64,000 bases of DNA from Delphinapterus leucas (taxonomy: Eukaryota; Chordata; Mammalia; Artiodactyla; Monodontidae): NCBI RefSeq assembly GCF_002288925.2, contig NW_022098024.1, forward strand, positions 498,037 to 562,036, given 5' to 3'. Below the pieces are notes generated by a model. That model was not told the DNA's origin. It saw only the letters and a program-made list of their open reading frames with translations, and ran no database searches. Positions 23,268-34,254 of this stretch are shown here, piece by piece (position 1 is the stretch's first letter; every line of letters starts with the position of its first letter). The position numbers and the translations under genes were made by a program.

Positions 23268-23725
23268 TTATGCCCATGATTCCCAAAGTACGTGCCAAGG
23301 CACACTGGGGTGCCACGCCAAACTCATAAGGACGCAGTGAGATATTTTAAATTGTTAGCAAAACACAGCAATATTCAATTTTCGTCAGACACTGTAGGGA
23401 TTACTAGCTTGAAGTAGTTCACATTTTGCACAATCTCTATATGCCTTTCAATGGTGTCATATCTTTGGGAAGCTGGGTTTTCAGCAGTTGCTGGAATTAA
23501 AAAGCAAGCCCCATGTGAAAATCAATGTGAACAAGAAATGAGAGTGGAAGTGTCTGATCTGATTCCAAGCTTTGGAAAGTTGGGCAGTGCCCCACTGGTG
23601 CACACTCCCCACTGGCCACCACCGCTTCTGGTAATTGAATAACAGAGAAAGTTAATTTTTCTTTCAAATGATATGCATTACTTTTTCAAAGAGCTACCAA
23701 GTTGTAAGGACCTAAATGCTTCTTA
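23268..23725 (+). mobile_element. hAT DNA transposon remnant with transposase C-terminus
   Basis: From 23451 the plus strand encodes 'YLWEAGFSAVAGIKKQ' and then 'MRVEVSDLIPSFGKL'. This closely resembles the conserved end of hAT (Charlie/ZBED-like) transposases, where a Leu-Cys-Glu-Ala-Gly-Phe-Ser block in the C-terminal dimerisation region is followed by Ile-Lys-x-Lys and 'LRVALS.I.P.I..L'. Here Cys is replaced by Trp. Only the last 50 or so codons are readable, with no start, DDE catalytic core or BED finger. The preceding 'ccaaggcacactggggtgcc' region may be from the same transposon's 3' part. Dead fossil; subfamily unknown. Confidence 0.62.
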
Positions 23726-23769
23726 AGTTGTTTGGATCTAACTGTCTAACAAATGGAACTCTTAGGTAT

Positions 23770-23920
23770 TTTACAGTGCTTCTTCAGGTATGATTTGTGA
23801 CTCACCTGCACCAGCATGTTCTGGGGAATTTCTGGAATCTGCATTTCTAACAAGTTCTCTGGTTAATTTTTATATGCTGCAGTGTAAAAATCACTCACTC
23901 AAATTCACATTTTTGTCCAA
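23770..23920 (+). mobile_element. MER5A-like hAT element fragment
   Basis: Resembles MER5A: 'cacctgcaccagcatgttct', 'tctggaatctgcatttctaa' and 'caagttctctggtt'. Diverged; the orientation is less certain than the family. It may be the non-autonomous partner of a Charlie-type transposon. Confidence 0.45.
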
Positions 23921-24039
23921 CATTTCAGATTATAATTTTTTTTGCCAACCCTCTTTTTTTGAAAGATCTATTTGCATCTTCAGGCCTCCCTACCACCTAT
24001 AGCTAAAGAAAACCATCCAGCTCTCTTTTTACCTTTCTG

Positions 24040-24400
24040 TCTTTACAGTAATAGGAGCCACAAAAAAATAACCAGATTTCGGGCTGGAAGCCTAGGTTCT
24101 CCCCGTTATCATTGTTTATGGGAACAGCCGGGTAGTATTGATTTGTCACCTGGTGATGTTAATTACCAGCCAAGCGTTCAGATTGTTTCTTTTTTCGCAG
24201 CTCTCAGCTTGATCCCTGAAGTTTCAGCATGGAGTCGGGAAGCATTTAATGGAAAGTTAATCAGCCAAATCCTCCCAGTTCGGAAGTTACTCCCTGGCCC
24301 AGGCTCTCGCTTGGAACACCAGGGTATCTATGTAATATGGGGAAGCAATTATTTACGGAATGCTTCCCAGAGGGCCTGAAAGAGGTAATGACCTTCTACA
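24040..24400. promoter_or_regulatory. Candidate conserved noncoding (enhancer-like) block
   Basis: Non-repetitive, with several retained CpGs, unlike the neighbouring fossils. It holds the exact 11-bp palindrome-like 'tcacctggtga' (24146-24156, containing an E-box CACCTG), a TTAATTA homeodomain core (24159-24165), a 'tgtttatggg' forkhead-like site and 'agcatttaatgg'. A 135-codon plus-strand frame covers it (23972-24379) but has no recognisable domain. Function is inference; cross-species conservation would decide. Confidence 0.3.
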
Positions 24401-24887
24401 GGAGCCTTCTGGAGGGCCTAGGAGCCACTTATATACCACAGAGAAAATGGCCTGACTCATTATATTTTTAAAGATTTGTTTGTTCTTGTCAAAGAAAGAA
24501 GCAAATAAGCAGAGGGGTGCTTGCTTCTGGGATGTCAACAAAGAGGATTTCTTTTTTCTTCTTTTTTTTTTTTTTCAAGCAACAGCATCCTATCTATGTC
24601 AGTGGAGGATGATGCTATGTGTGTTAGAGACGTAGGTAACCTAGATTTGATTTGCATGTTAACTTTTCTACTTTCAACCAATGACTGCTTAACAAAGTCT
24701 CTGGCTAAGCATTCTGAAATTGATTTTCAAAGAGAGTTTGCACTTGATCATTTAAAGGGTTTTGCACAACAGCCAGTATTTGGGGGAAGAAACAGAAGGT
24801 GGTGTGAATGCCATATAAAGAGGACTTGAGCCGCTGTGCTTAATGCTTGTCTCTGTCAGAGATCACAGCTTCTAATGCCTAGCACAT
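24401..24887. other. Non-repetitive stretch with T14 run
   Basis: No recognised repeat or gene; a T-rich run lies at about 24562-24576. Confidence 0.5.
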
Positions 24888-25065
24888 CACGCTTTGGGGA
24901 GATGGTGTCATGTGGTGGAAGAGTAAAGCTGGGGGTCTGTCTGATTTTGAGTTCTTTCTCTGCTCTTGGACAAGTCACTTTCCCTGTATTAACCTTAGAA
25001 TCTTTTACCTAAAAATCAGACATAATGATACCTACCACACGAGATGTTAATTCTCTCCTCAATAT
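24888..25065 (+). mobile_element. MIR SINE fragment
   Basis: Forward MIR: 'ggtgtcatgtggtggaagag', 'ctcttggacaagtcactttc' and 'aaaatcagacataatgatac'. Confidence 0.65.
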
Positions 25066-25765
25066 CTCACAATGTATCCACATCTTCCATCCCGACCATC
25101 ACTTATCCTCTTTAGTGCAGGCCGCTGTCATCCCTTACTCAGGAATGCATTCTTCCTGGTACTCTCACCCGCTTCTCTAGTTGTGCTCTGCCCCAATCCA
25201 TTTTCTAGACTCTAACTGAATTCTGTGAAAATTAAAAAAAAAATTGTTACACCCCAATGACTTAAAAGCATGTAAGCGTTCCTCTGAGCCGTAGATTTAA
25301 GGGAATGTTGCTGGGCCAGCCCCTGCTGTTCCCCAGTCTCATCTCTCACAACTCGGTGCCTAAGCCTATCTTCTAGCCACACCAGTATTTTGTGGTTTCC
25401 TTTGTGTGCCAAGCACACATTTACAGCAAACCTTCACATTAGCTGTTTCTTTTTGCTGGAAATCTCATCCACTTCTCATTGCCTAGGTATCTGCTTCTCA
25501 GTCTTTGAGGATTAGAAAAAGTTACTCATTTTCTAAAGTATCTTTTTATCCATGGAGATTTTAAGTATCATTTCATGTGCTCCCATGTCACCTCATATAT
25601 AGAATTTCTAGATAAAACTTCTGCATTAGAACTTGCCATGCAGTCCTGTAATTGTCTTTCTTATACTTTAGAGTCAGCGTCACAAAGTACAGGGCTAGTT
25701 CTGTGCTGTGTTTAATAAAAGGTAGATTTTATCAGTATTATTATCTGTAAATAGAGGGTGCTTCT
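25066..25765 (+). mobile_element. L2 LINE 3' fragment
   Basis: Long forward L2 relic. Pyrimidine-rich text follows the usual order: 'ctctagttgtgctctgcccc' (possible), 'agctgtttctttttgctgga', 'catgtgctcccatgtcacct', 'agtcctgtaattgtctttct', and an end near 'agggctagttctgtgctgtg'. No coding capacity. Confidence 0.6.
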
Positions 25766-25869
25766 CAATAAGATTGCTGTACAAATTAGATAAGCTGTTT
25801 GTTAAATGAACAATATCTGGAAACAGAAACTGAACAAATCTCTTTCCCACATATACTCACAATGTGGGT

Positions 25870-26020
25870 TACCAGCTTATGTTTGAGTCATTCATTATTC
25901 AAAAAAATGTATAAAATGCTACCCTGTACCAGGTACTTTTTCAGTCACCAGAGACAGAAACAATTAAATGAGGCCCTTCTTTCAAGGGTTCATATCATCG
26001 TGGAAAGAGCAGCATGGGTA
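25870..26020 (-). mobile_element. L2 LINE 3'-end fragment
   Basis: Reverse L2 3' end: 'taccctgtaccaggtacttt' followed by 'cagagacagaaacaattaaa' and 'ttcaagggttcatatcatcg'. Confidence 0.55.
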
Positions 26021-26494
26021 TGACTCTTCATGGTTGATTTTGTCAAGTTCTACAAAGTGCCTTTTTGCATTGGAGAAGCTAAGTTTCACTATTAAATATG
26101 GCTTGACATCGAAAGATCTACTCTAGAACATGTCTACTTTATCAAACATATTGAATCTTCTCTGGGGTCCTTTTGATCATGTTCTTGCCAAATCAATGAG
26201 CCTAATCAAAACTGAGCTGAGAAAACATGTGATGCTCTACCAGGAGAGCTGGCCTATCCTTAAAGGGCCCAGAGAGACTCTCTGCATCCCTGTGGGCTCT
26301 CCCGTGTTCTGTATATATTTCAAGAATGCAGAAAAAAGGAAAAAGCAAAGAAAGCAACACCTTCTTAGGCAGACTATGAGCAATTGTGTGGATCCAGATA
26401 ATGTTTCCTATTTGCTCTACAGACATTGTCCTTCCAGGTGGGTAATGCTCACTGATTTTTCTTTCCATGGACCACCATGCAGGGAATGGAAATC
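26021..26494. other. Non-repetitive stretch with chance open frames
   Basis: A 133-codon plus frame (26130-26531) and an 88-codon minus frame overlap here. Neither shows a motif I recognise. No repeat is named. Confidence 0.45.
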
Positions 26495-26990
26495 TAATTT
26501 AATCCACATAGATTTATTGAGTAACTGCTAGGTACAGTTACTGTGGCCAGGACTGAAGGTACTTGGTGAACAAGATAATACGTTTTTCCTTCATAAAGCT
26601 TTCAGTTCAGCATGGGAGACTCATAGTTAAAAAGATAATTTGTAAAGTATATATTTAACTACAGCTTTAAAAAGTGCACAGATAACTGCAAGGTGCTAAG
26701 AAAAATGAAACAAAACACACACATGCATGAAATCTCACCATTTCTGTGGATGAAGACAGACAAATGTGCTTATTTGAGGAATCTCATTTAGAAGGTGAAA
26801 CGTAAATGTTGGAAAACATTACCCAGGCAAAAGAAGACCTGGAGACTAAGAGAGCCTTCTAGACAGTGGAAACATTATAGATAAATGCCCAGTAATGAGA
26901 AAAAGCCTAGAGGGTTTGAGAAACTACAGTAAGGCCAGGGTTTCGGAAGGGTGGAGACAGACTAGAAAACTGGTCTAAAATGAGGCTGGC
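26495..26990 (-). mobile_element. L2 LINE 3' fragment
   Basis: Reverse L2: 'tagatttattgagtaactgc', a degraded 'gtggccaggactgaaggtac', 'tttcagttcagcatgggaga', then 'cctggagactaagagagcct'. Diverged and extended. Confidence 0.5.
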
Positions 26991-26999
26991 AGGAAAGCC

Positions 27000-27195
27000 A
27001 GGAGTCAGCCTATGTTGGGCCATTCTTAAGGCACTGTGCTAAGTGCTTTATAGATACTACCCACTTTGTCATAACACCTTGTACACGTTAATAGTTTTCT
27101 TTGAAGGAGCCAAAATTCAGGCAGCTAATGTGACTAGTCTGAGGTCTTTTAGCTAAGAATTGAGGGACTGGGATTCTAATCAAAGTCTAACTGAT
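27000..27195 (-). mobile_element. MIR SINE fragment
   Basis: Reverse MIR: 'aaggcactgtgctaagtgct', 'taacaccttgtacacgttaa' and 'gagggactgggattctaatc'. Confidence 0.7.
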
Positions 27196-27659
27196 TGCAA
27201 ATTTCACATCCTTCTTCTTCTTATTATTAAACTGTTATTATTAAACTATATTACACTCCCTATATGCATATAAGACATTAATGGTTTTTATTTGTTCTGA
27301 ACTTCAACTCCCAGGAACCAAGGAAGGAAAATTCTTTCTCCATTCACCTATCTCATGGGACATCCGGTTTCTCTTCCTTTAACGTTGTGTTGCTTATGAG
27401 AATAGAGCTGCTCCGGAAACACAGAGAGAGAGAGATGTGTTCTCTGCCATGCAGAAAAACATCTGGTGCTCCTGGACTCAGGTGTCCAGGGACAGGATGG
27501 GCCCTCAGCAAGGGCAGCAGCCCCTCCCACCCCCAGAGACTTTGCCACCATCTTGGGATTGTGAATTCATAAGTTATGTCTCCCTGAAATGGAATAGCTT
27601 TGTGTTTTAACACCTCACTCAGGACATTTCACCCTCATTCCTTTTATATATTCAAGTAT
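27196..27659. other. Non-repetitive stretch, nothing recognised
   Basis: Includes a TTC/TTA-rich patch (27208-27245) and a GC-richer part (27400-27550) with overlapping short frames on both strands. No gene recognised. Confidence 0.45.
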
Positions 27660-28450
27660 GGTTTTCTTTTTCAGTGCCCAAGACTCCAGCAGAAAAAAAT
27701 CACCTCATTACGAAAAACTGTGTCTTATCCCCACTGCTCTGTGACATAACCATCTCCCTAGTCACAGTCACTGTTTTCTTTTCTTCTGTAAGTACAGGAT
27801 CCAGCATTTACACAAACTGTAAATGCTGTGCCTAGAGTAATAATTTCCGTAGGCTCAGCAAGGCTATTCTTCACCACATTTGTGTTTGGAATTGCAGCCA
27901 AACTGAGTGAACTTCCGCCTTCCCTCTGACACAGCTGCTGCGGATTGTGAATTATGGCTAAATACCAAAGTGTTATTTAACGCAACCGGGAAGGAATGGC
28001 ATGAATGATAGCCCATTACCACTTTACACCCAGAGATCAGTCTCCAAGTGCAAGGCTATTCTCTTAGCCACGCCGGAAAAATTACACAGGCTGCTACTAG
28101 CTTTTATACCCCCCTTAGGCAATGCTGGAACGATAAACATGATGGGAATGAAGTCTTGCCATGTGTATCTAACAGCACCAAAGAGAGTGGCTAGCATAGT
28201 GCATTCAGCTTATGTTAAAGGTTTTAACACATTGCCTAGCTCTCTTTTTGGGTATCACATTCTGGGCAGGAGAAGACTGTGTGTACCTGGTCGCCAGTCT
28301 CTGCATATATCCTGTTACACAACTGAGCTTCTGCTTTCACTTTAAAAGGGAAGGAAAACTTTGTACTAGGCTCCAACTACAGCAATGTGGGGCTGATTTT
28401 CATGGTCTCTGAGCAAGTAGGTGCCCTGGATAGGCCAAGACTTAAGTATG
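27660..28450. promoter_or_regulatory. Candidate conserved noncoding block with perfect hairpin
   Basis: Non-repetitive and containing scattered CpGs. It has a perfect 11-bp inverted repeat, 'cagcatttaca' (27802-27812), 5-base loop, 'tgtaaatgctg' (27818-27828). About 100 bp further on come an E-box 'cagctgctg' and 'gtgaattatgg'. No open frame with recognisable content. A regulatory role is inference. Confidence 0.28.
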
Positions 28451-29465
28451 TATATGCTATCCCAAATCCACGTCCTTGAAGTTCCCACCTCCAACTCCTT
28501 ACTAGTGTTTTTCAACCATATCTGACGGCCAGCCAGTTCTATGTGACCCCACCATCCATAGCTGATTTGTGCATAAGTGGATTTTTGCCCCAAAGGAAGT
28601 CAATTTGCAAGTCTGTGGAGTGAACTGCAATAAAAACTCTGCGGACCAGGGCCAATGGAGACACACTGGCTCCATCAGATCCTCTTCCTGGAGGGAATTA
28701 TAAAGGTAATTGGAAGATTAGTAGAAGGACCAAAAGTAGATATGACAAGCTATGCAGTGGATAGCTTACTTGGGATAATGACAGCACCAGCTGGGGATTA
28801 ACAGGCTCCAGCTGTGAAGATGTGGAGGAGTCAATGAGGTCAGAAGATATTTATTGACTATGGACCATCCTTTTAGTTGGTTCTTAGCTGGGTTCTTGTC
28901 TCTTTAAGGTGTGTGACTCTATGACTTTTCCTGTATTTTTATACTTCTGATTGTGCATCTTTTCTTGTGGTCATGTAAGCTTATAGCAATAGGTTATCCT
29001 CAGTTTTTATGAGGCTTGGAGGCACAGCTAAGTTTCTATCAGTTATTTCTGCTGGCTGCCTGCAACAGTTTTTCTGTAGAGTATTTGCTGCCGTTCGATA
29101 AATATCCATTGCTTGAGTAGCTTGAGTAACTCTCAGGTTTTTGCAACCAAAACCATCTAATTAACCTCCTAAAAAACATGTGAGAAGATACAGCTGAGCA
29201 CAACATATCTACCACCGGGGTTCCTCCAAAGGGTCTTTATTATGGAGTTTCAAGGTGATGTTTTATCACCCAGAACCCATTTTTTTCTTGTAACATCATT
29301 TTTTTTTTTTCTTTTTGGTTGGAGGAGATAAGTGGGGTAATCTGTCTCTACTATGAGAGAGTAAATCACCCTGTTGACAAATGGGCTTTCTCTACTTTCA
29401 TATATTTCTGATGATTTGGCACACTGAACAAAGCCTGATACTGAGAAAGACAACCAGGCATATAT
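28451..29465. other. Non-repetitive stretch, nothing recognised
   Basis: No named repeat or gene. Short T-run at about 29299-29310. Confidence 0.5.
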
Positions 29466-30260
29466 TAGGGTTCTCCAGAGAGACAGAACCGGGATATAGA
29501 TGTACAGTCATCCCTTGGTGTCTGTAGGGGATTGGTTCCAGGACCCCTGTGGATTCTCAAGTCCCTTATATAAAGTGGCGTAATATTTACATACAACCTA
29601 GGCACATCCTCCTGTATACTTTAAGTCACCTCTATATTTCTTATAATACAGTACAATGTAAATTCTATATAAATAGTTGCCTGTCTGTGGCTAATTCAAG
29701 TTTTGTTTTCTGGAACTCTCTGGAATTTTTTTTTCAGAGTATTGTCATTTTGCAGTTGGCTGAATCTGCATATGTAGAACACATGAATATGAAGGGCCAA
29801 CTGTACATGAGGAGATTTATCATAGGAATTGGCTCAAGCAGTTATGGAGGCTGGGAAGGCCTTACAGTCTACCCTCTTCAAGCTGGCAAACCAGAAAAGT
29901 CAGTGAGAGGCTGAAGGCCTAGGAACAGGGAAGCTGCTAGTATAAGACCCTGAGTCTGAAGGCCTGAGGACCAGGTGCTTCAATGTCCAGGAGCAGGAAA
30001 AGATGGACGTCCAACTCAAGAAGAGAGAGGGGGAACCCGCCCTTCCTTTGCCTTTTTGATCTGTTTGGGCTCCCAACGGGTTGAATGATGACAGACCACA
30101 TTGGTAAGGGTAGATCTCTTTATCCATTCTACTGAATCAAATGTTACTCTTTTCTAGAAACTCCTTTCTATAAAGGAAATAATCCAGAAATAATGTTTAA
30201 CCAGCTATCTGGGCATCCTTTAGCCCAGTGCAGTTGACACATAAAATTAACCATCACAAC
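29466..30260 (+). mobile_element. LTR-like interspersed repeat, split by MER2
   Basis: The outer element begins 'ttagggttctccagagagac', resumes after MER2 with 'atttatcataggaattggct', 'gttatggaggctgggaaggc', 'cctgagtctgaaggcctgag' and 'gacagaccacattggtaagg', and ends 'gttgacacataaaattaacc'. I know this as a common mammalian repeat but cannot name its family with confidence. It predates the MER2 insertion. Confidence 0.6.
29503..29805. mobile_element. MER2 (Tigger-related DNA transposon)
   Basis: Short non-autonomous pogo/Tigger-type element with readable ends: 'tacagtcatcccttggtgtc' at the left and 'gaagggccaactgta' at the right are diverged inverted repeats. Inside are 'ttggttccaggacccctgtg' and 'gcacatcctcctgtatactt', typical of MER2. 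Insertion duplicates TA, which is consistent with the ends. No transposase is encoded. Confidence 0.85.
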
Positions 30261-30645
30261 ACACCTGTAAGAAAATAATTTTGTATGACTAAAGATCACA
30301 GCAGCATAAGCCATGACTTAGAACTAGGACCTGAATGGTGGGCAGATTAGTGATTCTAGAACAGCTTGAATCCCACCCTAACTCTACAGTACATCTCACA
30401 GAGTACATGGACAGGACTCCGTTGTAAAGAAAGAAGCTCTCTACTTAGGGGTCCAGCAGCTCTTCTGCACAGCCCCTTGTCAGAAAGATGGAGGTGAGAA
30501 ACCAAACCATTTCCCTACAGATGGGGAAGGAGAAGAGCTCTAGAGGCCTGGAAGGGATAAAGAGTGGCCTGGGAAGGTCAGAGACCTGGAGATGTTTGCA
30601 TTCTATAGTCATGGGCAGCAGAGCAATGGATCGATGTGGGAGGAG
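30261..30645. other. Spacer, nothing recognised
   Basis: Overlapping short frames on both strands (30445-30724), none recognised. Confidence 0.5.
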
Positions 30646-31092
30646 AGTGTGGCGGCAGAAAAATGCCACCACACTCTGTAAATGCTACTTAATATATAAA
30701 AAGTATCTTTGCAGATATGACTAAATTAAGGATTTTGAGATGGAGATATTAGCCTGAATTATCTGAGTGACCCTAAAAGGAGTCACAGTGTATTTATAAG
30801 TGAGAGGCAGAGAGGGGGATTTGAACAGAAAAGACAACGTGACCTTCAAGGCAGAGATTGGAGTGTTGCAGCCACAGTTGAGGAATGACGGCAGCCACTA
30901 GAAGCTGAATGAGGCAAAGAACCAACTCTTCTCTAGAGACTGAGGGTTCACGGCCCTGCCGACATCTTGATTTGTCCAGTGAAACTGATTTTGGACTTCT
31001 GGCCTCCAGAACAGTGAGAGAATAAATTTCTCTTGTTTTAAGCCACCAAATTTGCGGTAACTTGTTACAGCAGCCCTAAGTAACTAAAACAG
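30646..31092 (+). mobile_element. MaLR solitary LTR, MLT1 type
   Basis: A second MLT1-type LTR: 'tatctttgcagatatgacta', 'aggcagagattggagtgttg', 'ttttggacttctggcctcca', AATAAA at about 31021 and the terminal 'taagccaccaaatttgcggt' to 'taactaaaac'. Its middle differs from the copy at the window start, so it is another subfamily. The left edge is approximate. Confidence 0.85.
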
Positions 31093-33484
31093 AGGGGAAT
31101 GACCAAGGAAGATGAATCGAAAGTATAATTGACACTGAAGCAGAGGGGAGGCACCATCTGTCCACCCAGAGGACTCTAAGGAAAAAAGGGACCTCACCTC
31201 TGATGGACAGACTGGCTACCACCTCCTAATTCTTAGGAGTATTTGGGCAGGAAAATCTGAGGAAAGCCTGGACTTTCTGTTAGGCAGATACAGCTTTGAG
31301 TATCAGTATTTGGGGAATTTCTGTGTGAGTTCACAGATAAAGCATTTTGAGCAATAGTGGAACTTCGGGCTAATATTCATTTATTATGTCTCATTTATAG
31401 ATTTGCTATGGAAGCTATTTTATTTTTCTTTTCTTTTTTTTTTTTTTTAGTGTTTTTAGATATATATAAAAGTTTTTTTATTTTTGTAAGTAGTTGAAAA
31501 ACAAGTAATTTTATTAAAGCTTCTTTAGTGGTACCTGGCATTTCCCAAATCAGGTAAATGAGATTCTGAAGATGGATCTGCCTTAAATGTGCCAAGTCCT
31601 TTCGTGCCCTGGCTTCTTCCACCCATGTTACTCTTCAGGGTTACTGGTCTCTTCTCCCTAACCTGAGGCTGAATTCTTACCCTTCCTGACCCAGCTTAAA
31701 ACTTGCTTCTTCAGATTGGCCACCCCATTTAAATTATGGCTTCATTACTCAACTCTCTCACTGTGCCATGCTTTATTCCTTCAAAACATGTAGAATGGCT
31801 GGGCCTTATGCATCTGTACATGGTCCATCTGCTTGCTGTTGATGCTCCCGCTGCTCTGTATGTTTTATGACACCCTCCTTCTCCAGTGCATAAGAGTGTC
31901 ATTGATGATGGAAACTCTGGTGCTTTGAAATGTGTAAAGGAGGGCAAAGGTTTTCATACACAGAAATAAGCCTTCACATTTTCATTTATTAGTTTTCAAA
32001 ATAACTCAATTATAATTTAGCTTTTTATGGAAATAGAATATGATATTTTGGAAGGCAGAGACTCTGATTTTGTTCACCTTATGGGACTTCAGTCCTCGCT
32101 CAGCCTGCTGCTGGTTACAGGAGTCAGCTCGTGATCCCCAAGACAGGAGCCCCTACAGCTTGTCCTTTCAACCCTCACCCCAGGTTACAACACCTGAAAA
32201 TCTCTGCTTGACCCCAACGTGTAGTAGGGCAAAGCTCTGGTCAATCATATTATCCACAGAAATGTTTCCTGCCCATGATAAAGCCTGCCTTCTACATTGT
32301 TAAAGCAAAGCACTTTAGCATTCTTGGTGCCTAAAATAGTGGCTGGAACCAGTTAGGAGATCTGTAAATGTCTGTAAAAAATCAGATCTCACATTTATAC
32401 AGAACTTCCCAGGTTGCAAAGGACTTCTGAAACTCTTCTCAGTGAAACCTTAGAAGAGGTTTCAGTGAGCTTTATTCCTTTGTTTGGCTCCTGAAACACT
32501 TGTTTTCAGCATCGCGTACCCCCGACACTCACCTGGACTGTCTGGTTGCCCTACATCTCTTTTCCACGATGTAGCCTGAGAGTCTAGCTTGTGGAGTATG
32601 TGTCTTAGATTCATAGTCTCTTAGAGTTGGAAGGAGCTTTAGGAATTAGTCCAGCTGCCTCTTTTGACCCAAAGGAGGATAAGCAGCTTGAAGAGCAAGG
32701 AGTTAGTTAACAGTGGAAACAAAACTGGGTCCTTGTTCCCTTCATCTAATGTTGCCTCTCTCATATCTTCCTTTTATCCCCATAATAATATCCTATGGGT
32801 GTTTGTCAGTAAATGTTGTTGAAGACAATGATGCCTTTTATCCACCCAGGTCCCATACGTGTCAAGTGATTTTAATATTCAGAACGTTTTTACCTGAATC
32901 ACTCCACCTTCCCTGTGTATTATCTTAGATGTCTATATTTGCCTTCTTATACACTCCTCTTCTCTCCTCAGTAACTTCTGAAATCTTTGAGTTTGAAATC
33001 TTAAATAAAGATTGACTTCCCCATTGTGTCCAGAGAATGAGTCCAGAGGGACATAGAAGGGCTGGTGGGGGAGATAAAGGACGCAGGCTAGCCAGTGTCC
33101 TAGAGGAATAAACTGTGACAGTCGCTGACATGACCAATGTCACAATCTTATCACTTACATTCTGCTTATGGTGAAGAGAATTAAAATGTATGGGTCTATG
33201 CTGAGAAATACCTTTCAATGTACAAAATAGATGGCTTTCCCTTATCCTTTTAAAAGTATGACCTATTATGATGTATCTGCCTGAACCACGGCCTTCTGAG
33301 CTGGAAACCCTTGAGAAAATGTAGCAGAGGTTGCATAAGCCTAGAGAGGAATAAATAGGATGGTTACTAGCTAATCAACACCCTGAGCATAGCTGATTGA
33401 GGTAAACCATATTACTGCTTCTTGAGGCAAAAAGTGGGCTCAAAATAAAAGTAAAATAAAATGCTAACTTTTGATCTCCCTTTG
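31093..33484. other. Mostly non-repetitive; T-run and weak L2/MIR scraps
   Basis: T-rich run at 31428-31450. The 31670-31730 part ('tgacccagcttaaaacttgc') is weakly L2-like. 32600-32710 resembles an old repeat with 'gttggaaggagctttaggaa', unnamed. No gene is supported; the 87- and 97-codon frames (32040-32303 plus, 32925-33218 minus) show no motif. Confidence 0.45.
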
Positions 33485-33640
33485 AATTTATCAACTTATT
33501 TGACCTATATGCATCATTTGCTTTATCTGCAAAATGGACTTAATTGTCTTGCAGAGCTGCTGTGAGGATTAGCTGGGTGAATAAAAAGAGTGTACCATGA
33601 AGTATGGAATATAATGAATGATTAAGAAAAGTTACTCACC
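33485..33640 (+). mobile_element. MIR SINE 3' fragment
   Basis: Forward MIR: 'ctttatctgcaaaatggact', 'gctgctgtgaggattagctg' and 'gtaccatgaagtatggaata'. Confidence 0.65.
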
Positions 33641-34254
33641 TCCCTTCCCTACTATATTTCCTATGCTTCTCCTCTCTCCCTTCTGTGAGTTTATTCAAAT
33701 GCTCTGGAAAACAGTAATGCATCTGCCTGGGGAGGAATCCCAGCAGGACTGCTGGTATGCAGAAAGAATCAGAATCACCAAACCACCACGTGCATAGCAG
33801 AGGGAGAAAAAGGCCACAGCGAAGCTGATACAGGCTTTTGGCTTTGGGTTAAGGTTGCAAATACATCTGCTCCCCAGGAGCCCTGAAGCCAGGAAATAAA
33901 GGGATCCTCCAGGACGTGAGTTTCTCCCTGTGCCCACCCTAATTTAATGACAGTTTCTTAATACCCAGATTATATACTTTCAGCAGGTGAACAAAGATTT
34001 TCCTTCATTTCAATAACAGAAATAAATGGATATCCAAAGCTCGCTTAAGTGTGAGGAAAACCATCAAAGAAGAAAAGAAATAAGACATCGATAAAAAATA
34101 ATGTCCAATGAAACAGTTAATAAACCATAAAATCTTTACATTTAAATAAATTATTCATCCTTAGAGAGATTCAAGGGTATATAAAACAACAGCAGACTTC
34201 TATGAATAAGAGAGAGTAGAAATACTGTAAATTAAGAATGATTTTCATATCTAA
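33641..34254. other. Non-repetitive stretch, nothing recognised
   Basis: No named repeat or gene. Confidence 0.5.

Noticed and set aside
23972..24379. 135-codon plus-strand frame read as a gene
   Set aside because: No family recognised; the DNA looks better explained as possible noncoding regulatory sequence.
26130..26531. 133-codon plus-strand frame
   Set aside because: No motif, overlaps an opposite-strand frame and the edge of an L2 fossil.
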